A DNA stretch of 36,341 bases. Origin: Pseudomonadota bacterium. GTDB taxonomy: Bacteria; Myxococcota_A; Polyangia; Polyangiales; JAFGIB01. A program made the position numbers and the translations under genes. The stretch lies in contig JADGRE010000032.1 in the NCBI GenBank assembly GCA_017881185.1, forward strand, positions 1 through 36,341, read 5' to 3'. Positions 32,339 to 36,341 of the stretch are shown one piece after another. Below the pieces are notes generated by a model that was not told the DNA's origin, did no database searches, and was given only the letters and a program-made list of their open reading frames with translations. Every line of letters starts with the position of its first letter. The stretch's first letter is position 1.

Positions 32339-33625
32339 ATGAGCACGGCGAAACTCATCTACGAAGGCAAAGAGTACGAATTCCCGGTTGTCGAGGGTTC
32401 CGAAGGCGAGAAGGGTCTCGTCATCGGCGACCTGCGCGCCAAGACGGGTTTGATCACGCTCGACCCGGGCTACGGCAACACGGGCTCGTGCCAGAGCTCG
32501 ATCTGCTTCATCGATGGTGAGAAGGGCATCCTGCGCTACCGCGGCTATCCCATCGAGCAAGTCGCCGAGCGCGGCCGCTTCACCGAGGTCTGTTACCTGC
32601 TCATCTACGGCAAGCGCCCGTCGGTCGACGAGCTGCGTGCCTTCCGCGAGAAGATGAATCGCCACACGCTGCTGCACGAAGACATGAAGAAGTTCTACGA
32701 GGGCTACCCGCCCGGCGCGCACCCCATGGCCATCATGGCCGCGATGGTCGCGTCACTGTCGAGCTTCTATCCGGAGACGCCCGAGACGCTCGACACCAAC
32801 ATCGTGCGCATCCTGGCCAAGTCCAAGACGCTGGCAGCGTTCGCGTACAAGAAGAGCGTGGGCCAGCCCATGGTGTACCCGCACAACAGCCTGTCGTGGC
32901 CGGCCAACTTCTTGCGCATGATGTTCGCCGTGCCCGCCGAAGACTACGAGGTCAACCCCGTGCTCGAAGAGGCGCTCAACCTCTTGCTCATCCTGCACGC
33001 CGACCACGAACAGAATTGCAGCACCTCCACCATGCGCATGGTGGGCTCGAGCGAAGCCAACTTGTTCGCGTCCATCTCGGCCGCCATCTGCGGCTTGTGG
33101 GGCCCGCTGCACGGCGGCGCCAACCAGAGCGTGATCGAGATGCTCGAGGCCATCATCGCCGACGGCGGCGACTACAAGCGCTTCATCGATCGGGTGAAGA
33201 GCGGCGAGTCGCACATCCGCCTGATGGGCTTCGGCCACCGCGTGTACAAGAACTTCGATCCGCGCGCCAAGCTGCTCAAGCAAACCTGCGACCGCGTGTT
33301 CGCCAAGCTCGGCATCAACGACCCGCTGCTCGAGCTCGCCAAGAACATCGAGGAGCACGCGCTGCGCGACGAGTACTTCGTCAAGCGCAAGCTCTACCCG
33401 AACGTCGACTTCTACAGCGGTATCATCTACCGCGCGATGGGCATCCCCACGGAGATGTTCACCGTTATGTTCACGCTCGGTCGTTTGCCCGGCTGGATCG
33501 CTCACTGGATGGAGCAGCGCCGCGACAAGGAGTCGCGCATCCACCGCCCGCGTCAGATCTACACGGGCGAGACCATCCGCGAGTTCGAAGACCGCGGTAC
33601 CAAACAATTGCCCACCGGCCGCTGA
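32339..33625 (+). CDS. gltA: Citrate synthase (type II, bacterial)
   Basis: A 428-residue citrate synthase, the first enzyme of the TCA cycle, joining acetyl-CoA and oxaloacetate. Catalytic residues align as His258 (GPLHGGAN), His300 (GFGHRVYKNFDPRA) and Asp357 (NVDFYSG), matching E. coli H264, H305 and D362. The HADHEQNCSTSTMR segment is the usual substrate-binding helix. The N-terminal beta domain before residue 60 is that of the hexameric, Gram-negative type II enzymes, and the length is standard. It appears intact and is a housekeeping gene. The 168-bp divergent region upstream contains TTGAAA at 32275-32280 but no convincing -10 partner, so I do not call a promoter. Confidence 0.97.
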   Translation: MSTAKLIYEGKEYEFPVVEGSEGEKGLVIGDLRAKTGLITLDPGYGNTGSCQSSICFIDGEKGILRYRGYPIEQVAERGRFTEVCYLLIYGKRPSVDELRAFREKMNRHTLLHEDMKKFYEGYPPGAHPMAIMAAMVASLSSFYPETPETLDTNIVRILAKSKTLAAFAYKKSVGQPMVYPHNSLSWPANFLRMMFAVPAEDYEVNPVLEEALNLLLILHADHEQNCSTSTMRMVGSSEANLFASISAAICGLWGPLHGGANQSVIEMLEAIIADGGDYKRFIDRVKSGESHIRLMGFGHRVYKNFDPRAKLLKQTCDRVFAKLGINDPLLELAKNIEEHALRDEYFVKRKLYPNVDFYSGIIYRAMGIPTEMFTVMFTLGRLPGWIAHWMEQRRDKESRIHRPRQIYTGETIREFEDRGTKQLPTGR

Positions 33626-33676
33626 ACAGCAGCGCCTGGCCCGCGACTGTTCAGGTCTGCGCCGCAGCCGGTTTCG

Positions 33677-34894
33677 TCACGCGCGGGTCACCAGAGCCGC
33701 AATGGGCGCCGCCATCAGCAGCAAGAGGGCGGCGAGCAGGAAGGGTGCGCCCGGCAGCACCAGCGGCGGATGCGCGCCGATGAATGCCGCGAAGGTCAGC
33801 GTGAACATCGCTGGGCTGAGCAGCCCCGCGATGCCGCGCAAGCTGCTGACGGCGCCTTGCAGCTTGCCTTGCTCGCTCGGCGCGACCAGGCGCGTCATCA
33901 GCCCTTGTGTCGCCGGGCCCGCGATACCCCACAGCGACATGAATGGCACGCCGAGCCAGAACATCGCGCCCGTGCTGGCGAACCCATAGATCGCAAAGCT
34001 CAGCGCGCCCATGAGCAAGCCGACGATCAACGCACGCCGTTCACCGAAGCGCCGCACGATGGGTCGCACGAGCCCGCCTTGCACGACACTCGAGCCGACG
34101 CCCACGCCTGCGAGCGTGAGCCCGACCGTGCGTTGGTCCCAGCCGTAGCGATGACCCGCATACAGCACGAATACGCTCGGCAACACCTCGTGCGCCACCG
34201 CGGCGAGGAAGCTCACGCTCGACAGGCCCACGAGCGTTGGATGGGAACGCAGCAACGCGAGCGAGCCCACGGGACTCGCGCGTCGCCATTGCCAAGTGGA
34301 GCGTCGCTCGGGCGGCAGCGACTCGGGCAGCACGAACATGCCGTAGGTTGCGTTCACCAGCGACAGCGCACCGGCGACCCAAAACGGCAAGCGTGGATCG
34401 ACGCTGCCGAGCAGACCGCCGAACGCCGGGCCGAACACGAAGCCGATACCGAAAGCCGCGCCGAGCATGCCGAAGCGCCCGGCGCGCTCATGCACGGGTG
34501 TGACGTCGACGATGTAAGCGCTCGCCGTGGAGAAGCTCGCCGAGGTGATGCCCGAGATGGTGCGCCCCACGAACAACCACGACAGCGACGGCGCGAGCGC
34601 CATCAGTAGGTAGTCGAGGCCCAGGCCGAAATTCGACAAGAGGATCACCGGGCGCCGACCGAAGCGATCCGAGAGCGCGCCGAGCACCGGTGCGAACACG
34701 AACTGCATCAGCGCCCAGACCGTGGCGAACACGCCGTAGTACTTGGCGGCCGCCGCGGTGTCGCCGTGCGCGAAGTGCACGATGAGCTTGGGCAGCACCG
34801 GGACGATCAAGCCGAGTGCCAGCATGTCGAGCACCACCGTGATGAACACGAAGATGAACGCGGCGGGGCGCGGTGGTGTTGGTGCGCTGGTCAT
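33677..34894 (-). CDS. TetA-like MFS efflux transporter
   Basis: A 405-residue integral membrane protein with twelve predicted helices, of the major facilitator superfamily. Motif A between helices 2 and 3 reads GALSDRFGRRPV, and the antiporter motif C in helix 5 reads GIGFVFGPAFGGLLG, both typical of drug:H+ antiporters such as TetA. A second motif-A-like loop (RPIVRRFGERRA) separates helices 8 and 9. The substrate cannot be read from sequence; chromosomal relatives are often unspecific exporters. No good ribosome site precedes ATG 34894 on this strand. It lies tail to tail with citrate synthase, 51 bp away, with no obvious terminator hairpin between them. Confidence 0.93.
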   Translation of the reverse strand: MTSAPTPPRPAAFIFVFITVVLDMLALGLIVPVLPKLIVHFAHGDTAAAAKYYGVFATVWALMQFVFAPVLGALSDRFGRRPVILLSNFGLGLDYLLMALAPSLSWLFVGRTISGITSASFSTASAYIVDVTPVHERAGRFGMLGAAFGIGFVFGPAFGGLLGSVDPRLPFWVAGALSLVNATYGMFVLPESLPPERRSTWQWRRASPVGSLALLRSHPTLVGLSSVSFLAAVAHEVLPSVFVLYAGHRYGWDQRTVGLTLAGVGVGSSVVQGGLVRPIVRRFGERRALIVGLLMGALSFAIYGFASTGAMFWLGVPFMSLWGIAGPATQGLMTRLVAPSEQGKLQGAVSSLRGIAGLLSPAMFTLTFAAFIGAHPPLVLPGAPFLLAALLLLMAAPIAALVTRA

Positions 34895-35046
34895 AGGAGG
34901 TCATAGGGCGCAGAGCGCAGGTCCGAGCGTGTGTAGGTCGCGCAGTATGTAGGCAAACCACGCAGATTGGCGTGCTTTCGAGTTGTCGATGCGCAACTTC
35001 TAGCGCAGATCAGCGCGCCCGGCGGGTATGTCTGGTCCCGGGGCAG

Positions 35047-35055
35047 TGCTATACT
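35047..35055 (+). promoter_or_regulatory. Extended -10 promoter
   Basis: TGCTATACT at 35047-35055 matches the extended -10 pattern TGnTATAAT at eight of nine positions counting n. No good -35 lies 17 bases upstream, which extended -10 promoters do not need. It would start transcription near 35062 and give a leader of about 90 bases before the DUF2271-like lipoprotein ATG. The rest of the 256-bp gap (34895-35150) shows nothing else that I can name. Confidence 0.5.
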
Positions 35056-35150
35056 GTGTGGGCTGCTTCTCAGCTCTCGAGCCCGTTCTCGTTTTTCGCT
35101 GAGCCTCCTGTGCGGTTCTGTGACACTGTGGCTTCAAGGGAACAACGTTC

Positions 35151-35975
35151 ATGAGATACACCGGGTCGAATTTTGCGCGGCGAGCGGCGCAGGTTGGTTT
35201 GGTCTTCTGTGCCGGCTATCTGGCTGGCTGCGGTGTAGCGGACACGCGACGCGTGGGCTACGGGCCGAGCCAGCAAGTCTGGTCCGGTAGCGCGGGCGTT
35301 GTTACGGCAGGCACCGGCGGCGTCGGCGGTTTCGCGGGCAGCAGCGGCGGAACGGGTTTCGTGCAAGCCGGGACCGGCGTCGCAGGCTTTGCAGCACCAG
35401 CCGGCACTGGCGGGTTTGCTGGCGACACGGGCATTGCAGGCACGGGCGGAGTCGCCGGTGACATGGGTCTCGCGGGTACCACGGGCGGCATTTCGGGCGC
35501 AGGAACTGGCGGCATTTCGGGCGCAGGAGCTGGCGGCACGGGCGGCACCGGCCTCACCGGAACGATGACCTTCTCGGTGCTCACGCATCCGGTCGGTGGC
35601 AACTATGCGCCGGCGAACGTGGGCGCGATCTGGGTTGAGACCTCCTCCGGACAGTTCGTGAAGACGTTGGCGTACTGGGCGTTCATCCGCGGCTTCTACC
35701 TCAGCAAATACAACGCCGAAACCTCCGGCAACAAAGTCGATGCGGTGACCGCCGCCACGCTCTACAGCCACCAGACGCACACGGTCATGTGGAATCTCAA
35801 GGACGCGAGCGGCAATCCCGCCCCCGATGGCGCCTACAAGGTCATCGTCGAGGTGACGGATGCCGATCGCACCGGACAGTTCACCTCGGTCGACTTCATG
35901 AAGGCCGCCGGCGCCGCGCCGCTGTCGCCGCCGGACACGCAGTTCTTCACGGGCATGTCGATCTCGTTCCAGTGA
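35151..35975 (+). CDS. Glycine-rich lipoprotein with DUF2271-like C-terminal domain
   Basis: A 274-residue lipoprotein (signal ending GYLAGC, Cys27). Residues ~45-135 are a low-complexity Gly/Ala/Thr-rich linker with near-repeats such as GGISGAGTGGISGAGAG, encoded partly by a 24-bp tandem repeat. The C-terminal ~135 residues look like a DUF2271 domain: NVGAIWVETSSGQFVKTL, GNKVDAVTAATLYSHQTH, VMWNLKDASGNPAPDGAYKV and VEVTDADRTGQF. DUF2271 proteins are exported and in other bacteria are often found with flavin-linked extracytoplasmic electron-transfer genes; that link is from memory and not shown here. AAGGGAA precedes the ATG, and an extended -10 element lies about 95 bases upstream. The long linker would hold the domain away from the membrane. 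Confidence 0.85.
   Translation: MRYTGSNFARRAAQVGLVFCAGYLAGCGVADTRRVGYGPSQQVWSGSAGVVTAGTGGVGGFAGSSGGTGFVQAGTGVAGFAAPAGTGGFAGDTGIAGTGGVAGDMGLAGTTGGISGAGTGGISGAGAGGTGGTGLTGTMTFSVLTHPVGGNYAPANVGAIWVETSSGQFVKTLAYWAFIRGFYLSKYNAETSGNKVDAVTAATLYSHQTHTVMWNLKDASGNPAPDGAYKVIVEVTDADRTGQFTSVDFMKAAGAAPLSPPDTQFFTGMSISFQ
35484..35531. repeat. 24-bp tandem repeat in the glycine-rich linker
   Basis: Two adjacent 24-bp copies (35484-35507 and 35508-35531), starting GGCGGCATTTCGGGCGCAGG, differ at one base and encode the eight-residue unit GGISGAGT/GGISGAGA. Probably slippage-prone linker DNA. Confidence 0.75.
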
Positions 35976-36072
35976 ACCGGCTGGTTCGCTGGGTTGCGTT
36001 TGAGCAGCGCGGCGTTAGGTAGTCTGGGCGTTTTGCCGTGGGCGACCTGCCCGCGCTATAGGGCTCAGGCTC

Positions 36073-36341
36073 ATGTCCCCGCCTACCGACACCGCCTCGA
36101 CTGCGACTGCCGGCATCGCTGCGCCTGACTCCACGATCGGCAGCACGCTGCGCGAGGTGGTTGCAGCGGAGCAACGCAAGGAGCGGCAACGGCGACTGTG
36201 GGGCTGGCTCGGCGCGCTGCTGGTGTTGGCCGTCGCTGCGTTCGCTGCGTATTGGTTTCGGCCGAAGCCCGTCCCCGAGCGCGACAAGTTCAAGACTGCG
36301 GCTGTGGCGCTCGGCGACGTCGTACACCACGTGTCTGCAAC
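36073..36341 (+). CDS. Periplasmic adaptor (HlyD/MacA-like), 5' part only
   Basis: The first 89 residues of a gene cut by the right edge. A soluble, threonine/alanine-rich start and a charged helix (REVVAAEQRKERQRRLW) precede one membrane helix (GWLGALLVLAVAAFAAYWF). FRPKPVPERDKFKTAAVALG then leads to DVVHHVSAT, which resembles the first beta strand of membrane fusion proteins (pattern G-D-x-x-x-x-V-x-A-T-G). Such adaptors link inner-membrane exporters to outer-membrane channels. The N-terminal cytoplasmic part is longer than usual. The ribosome site is weak (AGGCTC). The family call rests on a short stretch; a downstream ABC or RND transporter gene would support it. Confidence 0.6.
   Translation, partial: MSPPTDTASTATAGIAAPDSTIGSTLREVVAAEQRKERQRRLWGWLGALLVLAVAAFAAYWFRPKPVPERDKFKTAAVALGDVVHHVSA

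Overview
The window is GC-rich, densely coded bacterial DNA. Its gene content points to a member of the Myxococcota, probably Polyangia-like: a cysteine-rich lipoprotein, a VWA lipoprotein, a kelch/IPT-type lipoprotein, remnants of a PknK-like ATPase/TPR regulator, a stand-alone MutS-like ATPase, and many c-type cytochromes. This placement is inference from gene style; no rRNA or other marker gene is present.

The left half (about 0.3-19.2 kb) is an electron-transfer island. It has a NrfD/PsrC-like quinol-binding membrane protein (296-1570), a Tat-exported four-[4Fe-4S] NrfC/PsrB-like protein (11360-12367) and seven multiheme cytochromes. I count 10, 8, 13, 4, 13, 9 and 33 heme-binding motifs, 90 in total, including six CxxxCH or CxxxxCH variants. 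One cytochrome is an OmcA/MtrC-family decaheme lipoprotein (2015-4531, minus strand). Two are tied to the inner membrane: the 9-heme protein by a C-terminal helix and the 33-heme protein by an N-terminal helix. A predicted outer-membrane beta-barrel (13132-14544) overlaps the start of a 13-heme lipoprotein gene by 4 bp. The genes from 13132 to 19164 are joined by ATGA overlaps and look like one operon. The simplest model runs from the quinol pool through the NrfD/NrfC-like module, the inner-membrane cytochromes and periplasmic hemes to a porin-cytochrome complex and surface decaheme and octaheme lipoproteins, that is, extracellular electron transfer. An acyl-CoA dehydrogenase-like gene and a radical SAM/SPASM gene sit inside the island (4633-6892). 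Between the convergent NrfD-like and decaheme genes is a 444-bp gap with two related long palindromes.

From 19.2 to 24.1 kb there is a small hypothetical gene, a two-gene minus-strand lipoprotein operon (cysteine-rich repeat protein, then VWA protein) and a divergent IPT/kelch-like lipoprotein. From about 23.8 to 28.4 kb several neighbouring genes look damaged. The kelch-like lipoprotein runs into antisense sequence, an alpha/beta hydrolase is frameshifted and cut at its end, an ATPase/TPR gene has lost its middle and its frame, and a sigma factor seems to lack region 4. An intact CRP-like/GGDEF diguanylate cyclase lies among them.

The right end (28.4-36.3 kb) is more ordinary: a MutS-like ATPase, a long SDR with a zinc-ribbon-like insert, an FKBP prolyl isomerase, citrate synthase, a TetA-like MFS transporter, a glycine-rich DUF2271-like lipoprotein behind an extended -10 promoter, and the start of an HlyD/MacA-like adaptor cut by the window edge. 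I saw no tRNA, rRNA, CRISPR array or insertion sequence.
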